Shown: positions 18,621-29,232, numbered from the stretch's first letter. The stretch is DNA of 64,000 bases from Flaccisagitta enflata (GCA_965153355.1 OZ231126.1:35898001-35962000), one strand, 5' to 3'. Numbers and translations: made by a program. The notes: generated from the sequence alone by a model not told the origin.

Positions 18621-18717
18621 AAAGACAAAGAGAATTCAAAAATTCTTCAAAAAGGTGTTTTTTTGGGGGGGGGAAAGCATACATCACACAAGAATGAAAT
18701 AGAAAACTTTATGATGT

Positions 18718-18790
18718 CTCAGGGAGTAGGAGAGGGAGGAGGAGGATAGTGAGGAGGAGGAGGAGGAGGAGGAGGAAGAGGCGGCAGAAG
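18718..18790. repeat. (GGA)n-rich tract
   Basis: Imperfect AGGAGG trinucleotide tract. Confidence 0.85.
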
Positions 18791-19132
18791 TGGCGGCACA
18801 TTGAAATCGCTCTCTTTGGGCGATTTTCTTACAGATAAAAACAAGTTTTGCAAGCTCTAGGCTTTTATGTGCTTCCCTCTACTTCATTGACAGGTAATGT
18901 CTGTCTTTTGGTTGGTTGATTAGTTGGTTGGTTAGTTGGTCAGTTGGTTAGTCTGTTGGTTGGTCAGTCAATTCATCGTTGATTCATGCAAATGTTTAAA
19001 TTGCACAAAATGGTCATTTCCGGCGTTATTCTTGTACATGTTACCTATCGTCTTGCCCTCCCGTAGAACACAGAGGGACATTTTTATTCGTCCATGCGTC
19101 TGTCCGTTCGTTCATCCCCCCTCATCTTGACT
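18791..19132. other. Non-coding sequence with TTGGTTGG tract
   Basis: An imperfect GGTTGGTTAGTTGGTCA tract lies at 18910-18970. No gene is seen. Confidence 0.5.
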
Positions 19133-19720
19133 TTTCAGGCCCAAAATCAGGCCTTTCAAACCTCAAATCAGGTCACTCAGGCTACAAATTGGGCCTCTCG
19201 AGTCTCAAATCAGACCTCTCAGGCGTCAAATCAGCCCTCAGACATCAATCTGCTCTTTCAGGCCTGAAATTTGCCCTCACAGGCCCTGAATCAGCCCTTT
19301 TGGGCAGCGGCCCCGAAGGGGTCGATGACCTATGCTTTCACACATATGGGGAATTTTCTCCTTCTCCTTCTCCTTCTCCTTCTTCTTCTTCTTCTCCGTC
19401 CCCCCCCTCAAATTACAGTCTCAAGGTCCAAATCCTAGTCTCAAGGCCTAAATCCTAGCCTAAAGGCCCAGATCCTAGCCTGGAGGCCCAGATCCCAGCC
19501 TTGAGGCCCAAATCTCAGCCTTGAAGTCCAAATCTCAGCCAAGAGGCCAGATCACAGGAGGAGGAGAAGGAGAAGGAGAAAATTCCCCATATGTGTGAAA
19601 GCATAGGTCATCGACCCCGTCGGGGCCGCTGCCCTGCTCCCCCTTCAACTTTAAGCACATCCTACTCAGGCAGGGCACGGGTACCGCTGACCATCTGACG
19701 CTTTTGCGACTATTAGACTT
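19133..19720 (+). mobile_element. Fold-back family C element with flanking minisatellite
   Basis: A CAAATCAGGCCTCTCAGGC-type minisatellite (19133-19290) precedes the left arm TTTGGGCAGCGGCCCCGAAG (19298 on). The arm continues GTCGATGACCTATGCTTTCA and GGGGAATTTTCTCC. After a CCCAGCCTTGAGGCCCAAAT minisatellite the arm returns inverted (19575-19635), followed by GGGTACCGCTGACCATCTGA and GCTTTTGCGACTAT, as at 12.2 kb. Confidence 0.8.
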
Positions 19721-20339
19721 CAAATTAGACCTCTCCAGTCTCTTATAAGCCCTCTCAGGCCTCTAATTATCCCTCTTGCTCCACCCACTCGGGCTTCAAA
19801 TCATGGAAGGACAGACGGACTGGCAGACAAATGAACGAACAAACGAAAGTTCCCCTGTGTTCTGCGGGACTTTGTCCCCTTTGGGGCCGCTGCCCTGCTT
19901 CCCCCCTCAACAACTGGACAATTGAAGGTCCCCTTGAACTCAACGGGGCTTTAGCCACTGCCCTGAGTTGGCAAACAATTTAATTGCTGATGGCTACCCC
20001 ACCCAGAAAAATCATAACGGTCAACTGCTTTCAGATCCTATCTTTTTAGGCCAAAATATTGTTTTATCAATCAAAGTCCTTGCTTTAAAGCTTTAAATTT
20101 GCCCTCTATGGCCTGAAAATCGTCTCAAGGATCCCCATAAGACTGTTCAACCTTGAATCAGGCCCCACAGGCATCAAATTACTCTGATTTAAAACCAGTT
20201 AAAGAGGTGCTTTGGTGCACCTAAAAAGCTTAATTACTTAAAACTGTCCTGTACAGTAGGGACTGACGGATTTACCAATGTCTGGAGACAAAAAGTTAAA
20301 AATGCCTGTAAACGACATAAAAATTGACACAGGGTAAAA
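19721..20339. other. Decayed family C and minisatellite sequence
   Basis: Fragments of the family C arm recur (TTTGGGGCCGCTGCCCTGC near 19880), with scattered CTCTCAGGCCTC units. No gene seen. Confidence 0.5.
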
Positions 20340-20624
20340 AAATAGTATAGGATGGGTGGGCTGGGGAGTACAACCCCTATTCACAATCTCGCCCACCCCA
20401 CTCACAAAGACGGACCCAACTGCAGCTTCATAAATGCGCATTTTCGCACTTTTAACATAAGAGTGGCCCGCAGACCAACAGGCTGATTGACGGACCGACA
20501 GATGGACTGATGGACGGACGGAGAGGCGGACTGATGGATGGAATGACGGGCGGACTGATGGATGGACCGACGGGTGGGCTGGACTGTCCAGTCCTTAAAG
20601 AGGTAATTGTCCGCAACTAAAAAC
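20340..20624 (+). mobile_element. HEL element, decayed, GTTGCGG-like
   Basis: GGATGGGTGGGCTGGGGAGT, a long degenerate GGAC/GGATGGACTGAC tract (20460-20575) and terminal TTGTCCGCAACTAAAAAC are present. The 5' boundary is unclear. Confidence 0.6.
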
Positions 20625-20641
20625 AGATTCTCTTTGTGTGA

Positions 20642-20842
20642 TTTTTAGTCGCGTGCACGCAACTCTTTACCCCACTTTGTCTGTCCGTCCTTCCCTGCGT
20701 CTGTCTGTCGGTCTTTCACACTTTTCCTTTTATAATCTTTTTTTTTTCTCTAAGTCATTTTCGGTCATTTAAGGGTACACTACGTCATTCTAAGTCATTC
20801 TAAATGTGTCTCGCAAGCGACTTTTGGGATTTGACCTTGTTA
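20642..20842 (-). mobile_element. HEL element, AATGACTTAG subtype
   Basis: On the plus strand it starts TTTTTAGTCGCGTGCACGCA, then a (GTCY)n tract, CACACTTTTCCTTTT, copies of AAGTCATTCT, and ends TCTCGCAAGCGACTTTT to GACCTTGTT. The minus-strand order equals the copy at 27535-27736. It lies head-on to the element ending at 20624. Confidence 0.75.
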
Positions 20843-21199
20843 GTCAAGAAGCCTCTCAAGTCTTCTACACAGCCGATTTTGCTAGAAAATTCAATACTTC
20901 TAGTCACGTGCACGCGGGTATAATCCTTCATGTCTTCCCGTTTAGTAGACTGTTGGTCCATTTTCTGCATCACTGCCCCTGCACAAATGCTTGGTAACTT
21001 TATTTATCACTACCATTGCCAACCTACACCCGACTTGGGAAGTCCTGTCTCTGCCCTTGTTTAACTAGGAAGCAGTTTTTCACTTTTTCCTCATTTCTCC
21101 TGCCGCCTCCTCCTCCTCCCCCCCCCTTTGACCACATTTTCAACCACTGACAGCTTCCATCGATCTCCTTCAAGCCTTTTGCCCCTCTCCACATCATTC
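20843..21199. other. Non-coding sequence, nothing recognised
   Basis: Pyrimidine-rich. AGTCACGTGCACGCGGGT at 20900-20917 may be a HEL scrap. Confidence 0.4.
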
Positions 21200-21350
21200 T
21201 GAAGAGCGCAAAAACAATTTTTAAACAATTGATGGGCCTATTTCAATACCGAGAAGTGAAAAATCGCGAAAATCAGCAGGAATCTCATTTGCTTATTGTG
21301 GTCAAATCGCGAGTACCAAAATGTTATCCCACCACCAAAAAACGAGTTAC
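21200..21350 (+). repeat. Dispersed repeat, partner at 18470-18620
   Basis: Contains ATCAGCAGGAATCTCATTTG and GGTCAAATCGCGAGTACC, the inverted counterpart of the 18.5-kb copy. Confidence 0.65.
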
Positions 21351-22824
21351 TGTCCATACGCACGGGACTAAAAGTGACAACCAATAGAGGGAAAGGAGAA
21401 ACACATAACTAGTAGTGAATTAATACCTAGCTGTCTCGCTTAAGGAGAACTTACGTACCGAATAAGTGATCGACCTGCACAGTGCCCTATACGATCCCAT
21501 GTACGCGACTAAAATCCAATGCATCATGTGATGGCAGCCGGTGGCTATTCTCAGGTTGTTTTCGCCGGTGGATAAGAAAAAAAATCTATGGCTCGTTAAC
21601 TGAGGTTGGTGAGTTGGTGCGAGCCAGACGGCTTAATCACATTCAACCTGCTCCCCAGAGATCAGGGGAAAAAACAACTGACGCCAGTCGCAAAGAGTGT
21701 GTCTGAACCTTCATGTCAAAACCAGTTTTTTTGTGTCCGTCGGTTGGCCAGAGCGTTGGCGGTCAGTTTTCATCCGTCCAATTTTCCATACAGTCCGTTA
21801 TTGAGCGATCATAGTTTTTAAATTGGTTCAGCGCGTTCTGCGAGGGTGATTAGGCGAACTGGAAACATGATCAAAATTGAGAGCAAAAATGGATCGGGAA
21901 GGTTGAAATTTGACACAGTGATAGCTCATATGTAGTACTGTTCACAAACCGAGGCCAAATACAGTATGTTTTTTTTCGTTTGTAATATTCTATGACGACG
22001 TAACTCTTAAAGTAGGGATGCTATCGGTCAGCCGAGGAGCGTGGGACAACTTGCTCAATAGATTGTTAAAGCCTGAAATGGCCCAAAATCGTGGGGCTTC
22101 GTTGGAAGTTGTTATCATATACATTCTATAAAAAATCACTTGTCTGGGGTTTTTGGCACACCGTAGTTCACTCCCCGGGCCCTAAGTAATAAATTTGATG
22201 TTTATAATGAGTTAGTAAGGGATTACTTCGTTTTTCGCAAGCCATTACCGCATTACTACCAAGGTTCTCTCATCGCGTTGCAAAAACGAAAAAGCTATTG
22301 TGATTGGTTAGCAGAATCAGGATCTAGCTGTTGTGATTGGCTGACGCGGTAACTGCCAGAGATCTTTCGGTGAGGTGTAATTTTGAATTCTCACGGTCAG
22401 AGTTCTGCAGAGCTGATCTTTTGTTTCGAAAAAACTTGCGACAGATCGAGCCAGGAACTCCAGTCAAATTCAGAGACAACGGAGAAGGCGACTCGACAAT
22501 CAACCACTATCAGACTTGGTGAAAACGTGGTCCTGAAACTAAATTTCAATCATCACATGTTGAAGGACATTGCCCGCCTGAAAGCTCGTCGATGAGGCAA
22601 AGACCCAACGATGGAAATCAAACATTTCTTTCAACGCTTATCCATTACCTCGCAACGTGGAAATGCCGCCCTGCTACTTGATCGGGACATAGAGCCCATA
22701 TCTCAATGAATCGTTTTTAAGCCTTTCCTACGAATAATTCTTCTCCTCTTTGTTGTCTTTATTCTAAAGAAAAACATTGATACAACTGCTCATATTGTTA
22801 TCACTGCATAGTAATTGTTGTTGT
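21351..22824. other. Low-repeat sequence, no supported gene
   Basis: A frame ending at 22595 finishes with LGENVVLKLNFNHHMLKDIA, which looks more protein-like than most, but I found no splice sites that join it to neighbours. No gene is called. Confidence 0.45.
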
Positions 22825-22956
22825 TTTTAATCGCGGACACGCGACTCTATAAGCCACATTTCAGTTGGTCGGTTGGTCCGTAACAAAGTGGTTTTTTGAG
22901 GTTTTCCGCTCCTGCCCACCCATCCGCGACTAATGCTGCCGTGTATACGGCCTTGT
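22825..22956 (-). mobile_element. HEL element, short copy
   Basis: Plus strand: TTTTTAATCGCGGACACGCG, a short GGTCGGTTGGTCCG tract, GCTCCTGCCCACCCATCCGC, TGCCGTGTATACGGCCTTGT. It is a compact minus-strand copy. Confidence 0.75.
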
Positions 22957-23098
22957 TCTCCTCTCTCTACAGAAAAAATCATCACATTCCCACTGGAGAA
23001 GAAACATAGGTTCGAAGATATAAATATTTTGTTTAGAGATTCTTCATGATTTTTAGCGCAGAGAGACAGCCCTAGTTATTGATCAGGATGTCAAAGGC

Positions 23099-23133
23099 GC
23101 CGCATCGCATCGCATCGCATCGCATCGCATCGC
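23099..23133. repeat. (CATCG)n microsatellite
   Basis: Seven consecutive CGCAT/CATCG pentanucleotides. Confidence 0.9.
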
Positions 23134-23260
23134 TTTGACAGGGGATCGCAATGTTCTTAAATCGTTGTTGTGGGCGATTAAGACTCATTACAAATGTTTC
23201 ATTACCATCCTTCCGAGTTCCGACCATGGACACTCATTCACGCTTAATGTTTCGCCGTGG

Positions 23261-23420
23261 ATTAGTTGTGTCTATCCGTCTGTCTGTCAGCTTGAGTCGA
23301 AAAGAATAAAAACAAGCATTTTAGATTCCTTTGGTGTGTTTGGGGAGTAGAGTGTGGAAGGGGGTTGGATGCCCCTGCCCACCTGTCTGCGATGATTTTG
23401 AAACCCGGCGTTACTAGTTT
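23261..23420 (-). mobile_element. HEL fragment, GTTGCGG subtype
   Basis: GTGTCTATCCGTCTGTCTGT, GGGGGTTGGATGCCCCTGCC, and CCGGCGTTACTAGTTT correspond to the 28606-28799 copy, but the terminal hairpin is lost. Confidence 0.6.
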
Positions 23421-23527
23421 ATTCACGACTCATTTATTAGCGAATTCCTGCAAATGAGATAGCGGTCTATGTTTACAAGAGGACTGATTTTTTTATGATT
23501 GCTGACATCTCTCCGCTTAGGATTCTA

Positions 23528-23885
23528 GTATGGGGTAGGGGTTAAGTTAGGGGTAGGGGTTGAATAAAGGGTAAGGGATGAGTTAGGGGTAGGGGTTGAG
23601 TTAGGGATAGGGGTTAATTTAGGGGTTGAGTCAGGGGTAGGGGTTGATTGAAGGGTTCAGTCAAGGTTACGGGTTGAGTTAATTAGGTTCAGTTAGGGGA
23701 AGGAGTTTGGTCAGGGGAGGGGGTTTGGTCAGGGGTAAGGGTTGAGTTAGTGGTAAGGGTTGAGTTAGGGGTAAGATTTGAGTTAGGGGTAAGATTTGAG
23801 TTAGGGGTAGGGGTTGACTTAGGGGTAAGGGTGAGTAAGGGAGGGGTAGGGGTGAGTCAGGGGTAGGGGTGAGTTAGGGGTAAGG
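23528..23885 (+). repeat. G-rich minisatellite, TTAGGGGTAGGGGTTGAG type
   Basis: About 18-bp units in imperfect tandem order. The reverse complement of essentially the same unit forms the 48775-49215 array. Runs of three to five G give G-quadruplex potential on the plus strand. Confidence 0.9.
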
Positions 23886-24984
23886 GAAGATTGAGTGGTG
23901 TCAAACACATAATAGGAGGAAATAATTGCCAATACAAGTGAGGTTCTCTTGTAAACATTTACCGAGATAGCAACAAATAGATGGGTATAGGTGCATTTGT
24001 GGACGTTTGTCAAAAAATCCATTACAGATGCTTGAAAAAAGTGGAATATCAAAGTGAACCTTTTTCATCATTCCAAAAGATTTCTTGTCAAGCTCAGTAT
24101 ACTTAATTGAAATTTGGTATTTCATGAGATACTCTTCTTATTTTCCCTACAGATCTTCACTGCGGTTTCATGCCAATCGGTGTACAGAATTTTATTGGGA
24201 TATATTGCTGGTCAGCCCAAGCTCTGAAGAAAAGACTTGCAATTTTACTGAAAGGAGGAAACCCTAGAGTAAAAACAATGGACCTCCCGGATACGGTTTA
24301 ACAAGAAAAGTAAACCAACGCATTCAAATCCGCGTACCTACAATGATTGAAAGAAGAAAAACTAAACCAAAGTGTAGCAGTGCCACGAAAAGGAAAATTG
24401 GAAAAAGACTTGAGATAAAGAACTGGCAAAACATTACGTCCCCGTCATTTGGACATAGTCTGCATAGGAACACTCACTCTCATTTCATCTCTAATTTGTC
24501 ATCTAAGCATCAAAACTTTTGGCGGTTGGGACAAAATCTGTCGTCTTTGTCGGGAAAGAAGATATGTAAGAAGTGAGGAGATGGAACTGTGCAAACCCAT
24601 AACTGTGCAAACCCAGGTAAAAGAGTACTTGTAGAGAATCTGTTTTTTGAATCATGGACATGCACATTAACACAGTTGCTTTGTTGATTGGTCCATATGC
24701 ATATGGTTGGTTCTTCCGTATCACTTATGAAGTTACCGCGTTTTTAGACTTTTCAGATCAGTAAATGCTTGGGGTGCATGTTTTAAGAGGATTTTATATT
24801 TCTGCCCACGCCCAACTGTCCATGACTGTCATTTTATATTGAGTTTGTAGTTTTACATGCTTTGTAAATCGTCAAGAGGAGCTACAGTTCGGTCTAGGAA
24901 TGAGGTCAGTGATAGGGCTGTGACAGGGTAGAGGTTGAAGTTAAGAAAAATTAGTTGATCGGAACAAGATGGCCAAACTACATA
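23886..24984. other. Unassigned sequence with one possible splice acceptor
   Basis: TTTTCCCTACAG at 24141-24152 is a good acceptor, and one frame stays open from there to about 24310. CCAG/GTAAAAG at 24613 could be a donor, but the frame that reaches it opens only at 24419. The evidence is too weak for an exon call, although it lies on the same strand upstream of the better exon at 25791. Confidence 0.35.
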
Positions 24985-25405
24985 CACGCTTTTCTTTTTA
25001 TAAGAACACTGTTTATAAGAACATCAGCCTCAGATTTGGCCAAAAAATAAGAACATCTTAAAAACATGTCGAACCTTGAAATTGAAGATAAGAATAATTT
25101 TTTTTTCAAAAACTAGTAAAATTAGATAAAAAACCCTTTGATAGATATTTTCATAATGATTTTTAAAATAATAATTCATTATCCATCAAATAACAATCTT
25201 ACATTTCTCTTAATATGATAAAAATGTTTTTTTTTATAATTGCTAAAAGTATACCATTATAATAATACAAACATATAATCAAAAAGAAATTATCTCATTC
25301 AAAAATAAGAACATGTTAAGAACGCTTGAGCCTTAAAATAAGGCTAAAAGTAAGAACGCTTAGGCTCATTTCAAAAATCCATGTTCTTATAAAATGAAAA
25401 GCGTG
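24985..25405. mobile_element. TA-flanked MITE, family M copy 1
   Basis: Left end CACGCTTTTC and right end GAAAAGCGTG are inverted, each followed inward by TATAAGAAC or its complement. TA duplications occur at 24983-24984 and 25406-25407. About 421 bp, AT-rich, no coding. Two more copies lie at 28814 and 43829. TA TSDs point to Tc1/mariner-type mobilisation. Confidence 0.85.
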
Positions 25406-25469
25406 TATTTCAACTGTGTTCACTTTAAATAATGTGCACTTATGTCCGGTCACCAATTCTATGGGCTCA

Positions 25470-25620
25470 AGGCGTTTTGGTGTTGGGTTGCGTTTTGGGG
25501 TAAGGTTGCTTATAGGGATAGGGTTGCTTTTAGGGTAAGGGTAGGGATATGTTTGAGCCAAGAGGTAGGGTAGAGAGCAAAGGTAGAATGATGCATAGGG
25601 TATGAGTGTAGGGGTGGGTT
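25470..25620 (+). repeat. Short G-rich minisatellite
   Basis: Irregular GGGTAAGGTTGCTTTTAGGG units, similar in composition to the 23.5-kb array. Confidence 0.7.
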
Positions 25621-25790
25621 TAAGTATTGTAGCATTAATTATTTAGGTAGCACAAACAGGAACAAATGATTAAACAACTGACGTCTTGTTCTCCATTGTG
25701 TTTACCATTTTATTTATGAAAGTTATCATCTTAGTATCATGCCCGCTAACCAAAAAGCTTTACCTTAATCCTTTCTCGTTTCACCCTTAG

Positions 25791-25856
25791 GTTCCTGTGC
25801 ACTTGACAGTCTTGGATCCAAACATGTTGCTTATTCATTTCAAACAGCACAATGAG
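25791..25856 (+). CDS. Internal exon of an unidentified gene
   Basis: A 66-bp exon with strong signals on both sides: a pyrimidine tract ending CGTTTCACCCTTAG immediately before it, and GAG/GTAAGT at its 3' edge. It is exactly 22 codons, open in the frame starting at its first base. The residues begin VPVHLTVLDPNMLL and end with IHFKQHNE. The downstream exon at 28179 continues in the same phase to a stop. I do not recognise the protein. Upstream exons were not located with confidence; a possible acceptor lies at 24152. Splice consensus is what is seen; the existence of a transcript is inferred. Confidence 0.6.
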
Positions 25857-25989
25857 GTAAGTGTAATAGTTTCACGTATGTTTACATTAATATTGACAAT
25901 ATATTTCTCTTCCGTAATAACAGACGGGGAGGGACTGACAATGACAATCGAAAATTGTTAAAGACGAGATTGTACTCGCACAGAAATGT

Positions 25990-26060
25990 AAAAAACAAGG
26001 CCAAGTAGGCCAATAAGGTGCGACGTGTGGATCGTCGAACGTATGCATCATTACAGACAA
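25990..26060 (+). mobile_element. HEL 5' end, same subtype as 8646
   Basis: AACAAGGCCAAGTAGGCCAA is followed by TAAGGTGCGACGTG. The matching 3' end is probably 27430-27528, separated by the palindrome and (GA)n array. Confidence 0.65.
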
Positions 26061-26089
26061 ACAGACCGAAATTTGACCTCTAGATGCCA

Positions 26090-27255
26090 CCCCCCTCTGG
26101 ATAGCCCCCCAAAGAAAAACCAAAAAACCCATTCTGGGGACCCCAAGAACTATCATCTAAGATGTCTTGGCTACACAGAACAACATCAGACTAAATCATT
26201 TGAAGGCAAAATTTTGGAAAAAGTCACTTTTTATACAAAAATCAAGCATTTTTTGCCAAATTTTGCACTTTCATGGTTCATACAGCTTCCAAAACTTTAG
26301 AAAATATTTAGAAAGTGTAAGATTAGCTAATGTGTAACTAGTTTTACCTTTTCAAGTTAGTTTGGATGGATATTTCAAAGATTAGAGCAAAAAAAATCAC
26401 TTAAAACCAGAAAATCAAATTTTTTTCAGCATTCTTTTGGCTAAAATCATTCAAGCTACATCAATAAGCCTGTAAACTATAAAAAATGTGTGGTAACAGT
26501 TGAAATTTATATGGTTTTACCATTTTAAGTAAGTTTGAAGAAATACTTAACTCTCAAAAGCTAAAAAAATGACTTTAAAAACAATAAATTTAAGTTTTTT
26601 TTAGTATTTTCATGCTGAAATGTTATCAATCCTTAAAAACTATTTCATGCAAGTAAAGTATATATATTATATACAGAAAGTACATAAACATATATCTCAC
26701 TATTACATATATTCTTATATATATGTCAATATTCTATATTTTTGATTATATTTGAAATCAGATTAAATCTTCAAAATATTGAAAAAATCTTATTTCATTA
26801 GTTTTTTTTTGGCTTTTGAGAGTTAAATATTTCTTCAAACTAACTTAAAATGGTAAAACCATATGTATTTCAACTGTTCCCACACACTTTTTATAGTTTA
26901 CAGGCTTACTGATATAGCTTGAATGATTTCTGGCAAAAAAATGCTGAAAAAAGTTCCATTTTTTGGTTTAAAATGATTTTTTTTTGCTCTAATCTTTGAA
27001 ACATCCATCTAAACTAACTTGAAAAGGTAAAACCAGTTACACATTAGCCATCTTACACTTTTTAGATATTTTCTACAGTTTTGAAAGCAGTATGAACCGT
27101 GAAAGTGCCAAATATAGCAAAAAATGCTTGATTTTTGCATAAAAAGTGACTTTTTCCCAAATTTTGCCTTCAAATGATTTATTCTGATATTGTTTTGTGT
27201 GAGCAAGACATTCTATGATAGTTCTTTAATGGCTGGTTTTTAAGGGCTATCAGGA
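26090..27255. mobile_element. Large palindromic element
   Basis: The arms are long inverted repeats. CATTTGAAGGCAAAATTTTG (about 26199) pairs with CAAATTTTGCCTTCAAATG (about 27160), and AGTCACTTTTTATACAAAAA pairs with its complement near 27135. Further paired blocks (AAAGGTAAAACCAGTTACAC and partner) run inward to an AT-rich centre at 26640-26770. Outermost similarity is GGATAGCCC against GGGCTATCA. The TSD is not clear and no coding is present. Confidence 0.8.
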
Positions 27256-27321
27256 AGATGCGTCTTTTCATTCCTGCGACAGAGCTTTTTATCGCGCATA
27301 GGTAAGACAATAAGACACGAT

Positions 27322-27324
<3 letters not shown>

Positions 27325-27392
<68 letters not shown>
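27325..27392. repeat. (GA)n microsatellite
   Basis: Pure AG run of about 68 bp, the only long GA array between 17 and 49 kb. Confidence 0.97.
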
Positions 27393-27394
<2 letters not shown>

Positions 27395-27429
27395 TGAGTG
27401 AATCTTGCTTGATCTTGCCCGATTTAACT

Positions 27430-27528
27430 TGATTTTAAGTAAAAAAAAAACCGCCTCAGACAAACGGACGAACCAACAGCCGGACAAGGCATCTTATAGA
27501 GATGCGAGGACGTATTTAAAAAGTAACA
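27430..27528 (+). mobile_element. HEL 3' end
   Basis: GACAAACGGACGAACCAACA, then ATCTTATAGAGATGCGAGGA and CGTATTTAAAAA, like the 3' end at 8986. The next HEL starts within about 10 bp. Confidence 0.7.
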
Positions 27529-27534
27529 AGGCCA

Positions 27535-27736
27535 ACACCTATAAGTCGCGTGCGAGACTTACATTTAGAATAACTTAGACTTAGAATGACTTAGAATGAC
27601 TTAGTATACTCTTATATGACCTAAAATGACCTAAAGAAATAAAATTGATAAAAAAAGTAAAGTGTGACTAAACAACCGACCGACGGACGGACGGACGGAC
27701 AAAGCGGAGTGTAGAGTCGCGTGCACACGACTAAAA
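27535..27736 (+). mobile_element. HEL element, AATGACTTAG subtype
   Basis: AACAAGGCCAACACCTATAA, AGTCGCGTGCGAGACTTACA, four to five AATGACTTAG-like units, AAAGTAAAGTGTGACTAAAC, a (GACG)n tract, and AGTCGCGTGCACACGACT then AAAAA. Nearly the same element occurs at 47706-47915. Confidence 0.85.
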
Positions 27737-27930
27737 AGAATTCACTGAAGGGACTAAGAATTTGTTTGTGATAGGGAAATTTTAGTAAAAGCGTGATTGT
27801 TGTAATGTGATTCCACTGCGCTACTCATTCCAGCTACAGCAGAATGATCATCAATGTGATCAAAACAAGCCCAATTGGGCATCTAGATCTAAACAGACCA
27901 ACCAATAGTTCCTTAAAAGCAATGACAAAT

Positions 27931-28073
27931 CTAGCTAGGCCGGATACACAGCAAGACAATCTCGGATGATTGGGCGGGATCTGTAAAGCAAAAACCGCTT
28001 GTAAATCAAATATATTTCAGACAGACAAACCAACCGACATGGCAAGGTGTAGTCTCATGTCGGCAACTAAAAA
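27931..28073 (+). mobile_element. HEL element, decayed
   Basis: TAGGCCGGATACACAGCAAG, TGATTGGGCGGGATCTGTAA, a short GACA/GACC tract, and ATGTCGGCAACTAAAAA. Confidence 0.65.
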
Positions 28074-28178
28074 TTTTAAAATTGTGTCACAAGCATTATT
28101 AGCAGACCAACAGATAGATTCATGGATGCATACAATGTGGATGAAATTGCTTAATTCTATTTTCTCATTTATTTCCAG

Positions 28179-28241
28179 TGTGGTGCGATGGGCGCGAAGT
28201 TTAAATCGATGAAAGCACGGTTTACGCTCCTAAAGAATTAA
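28179..28241 (+). CDS. Terminal exon of the same unidentified gene
   Basis: Follows a good acceptor, TTTTCTCATTTATTTCCAG, and encodes 20 residues beginning CGAMGAKFKSMKARF and ending LLKN before TAA (28239-28241). The upstream exon ends on a codon boundary, so the two join in frame as ...FKQHNE/CGAMG.... The short C-terminus is basic. The 3' untranslated region has AATAAA at 28335-28340. Nothing identifies the product. The chance of two phase-matched exons with consensus sites arising randomly is modest but not negligible. Confidence 0.55.
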   Translation, partial: CGAMGAKFKSMKARFTLLKN

Positions 28242-28334
28242 ACAAGAAAATCCAAAAGAATAGCAAGACATTTTATGCTGACTGAAACAATGAATTAAGA
28301 TCAAGTGCAGACTTTTGTAATGTTTATTTATTGC

Positions 28335-28340
28335 AATAAA
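28335..28340 (+). promoter_or_regulatory. Polyadenylation signal AATAAA
   Basis: Canonical hexamer 94 bp after the stop codon at 28241. A GT-containing stretch follows about 60 bp downstream. Confidence 0.5.
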
Positions 28341-28605
28341 TAACTTATGCAAGAGAAATACTTATTAGTCACGGAACTGAATAATGTAGCTGCGCTCCGG
28401 TGTTCTTCCAGAGGAGTCAACGTCTGCAGTAACCTTCCAGTCAAGATTTGAATTACCAGTTAACAAGATAGTTGTATAAATTATGTATTGAATGCAATTA
28501 TCCAATCATGATGCACAAACTTTTGAGAGACATAAGCCTGAGATTTACCAGAACTTAGAGAATGTTGTCTCTTCTTTTTAATCATAGTAAGAAGGTTGTC
28601 TCTTC

Positions 28606-28799
28606 TTTTTAGTTGCGGACACGCAACTCTATAAGAGGCTTTATCCATCTGTCCATTGGTCCGTCGGTCCGTTGGTCAGGGCTCGTGGAGTTGAAAAGTG
28701 GGAAAACGAGCTTTTCAGATTGGGGATAGGGTGTGTATGGGGGTTGGATGCCCCTGCCCACCCATCCGCAATGATATTGTGACCCCGCGTCTCTTGTTT
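28606..28799 (-). mobile_element. HEL element, GTTGCGG subtype, full copy
   Basis: Plus strand: TTTTTAGTTGCGGACACGCA, AACTCTATAAGAGGCTTT, a (GTCC)n tract, GAGTTGAAAAGTGGGAAAAC, GGTTGGATGCCCCTGCCCAC, and ATTGTGACCCCGCGTC up to TTGTTT. Matched by copies at 46584 and 53621. Confidence 0.85.
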
Positions 28800-28813
28800 A
28801 TCATAGTGAGATA

Positions 28814-29232
28814 CACTTTTTTTAGAAGAACCTAGTTTATAAGAACATCAAGGCTTCGAATGGCCCCAAAATTTGGAACTTCTTAAGAATATGCAAAAGC
28901 TTCAAATCTTTAGAAAAATTTTTTGCCGATGATATTTAAGAAACATTAAAAATAGACTTGAATTTTAGTATAATTAAGATATTTAATTTCAAAATAAATA
29001 TCATGAAAATATTATGAAAATATCCCCAAACTTTAATGATTGGCATTTGTTTTAACGGCATTAAATAAAAATATATTTAGTACAATTGAGTAATAATATA
29101 TTATAAGGTTTCTTGTAGTTTATACAGTATCTTAAATTCAGAATGTTTTAAGAACGTTAAAAGCTTTATTCGGCCTTGAAAATAAAAACATGAAGCCTTC
29201 AAAAAAAAAAAGACGTTCTTATAAAAAAAGTG
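28814..29232. mobile_element. TA-flanked MITE, family M copy 2
   Basis: CACTTTTTTTAGAAGAACC on the left and GTTCTTATAAAAAAAGTG on the right, flanked by TA at 28812-28813 and 29233-29234. 419 bp. Confidence 0.85.

Larger units (their letters stand above)
25857..28178 (+). other. Intron packed with mobile elements
   Basis: The putative intron starts GTAAGTGTAATAG and ends TCTCATTTATTTCCAG. It holds HEL sequences, a palindrome of about 1.2 kb and a (GA)n array, which together account for most of its length. Confidence 0.55.

Noticed and set aside
23528-23885. True telomeric repeat
   Set aside because: Units are about 18 bp and variable, lie internally, and never form a pure TTAGGG array.
24153-24613. 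Upstream exon with TTTTCCCTACAG acceptor and CAG/GTAAAAG donor
   Set aside because: No single frame is open from acceptor to donor, so it is kept only as a remark in the region entry.
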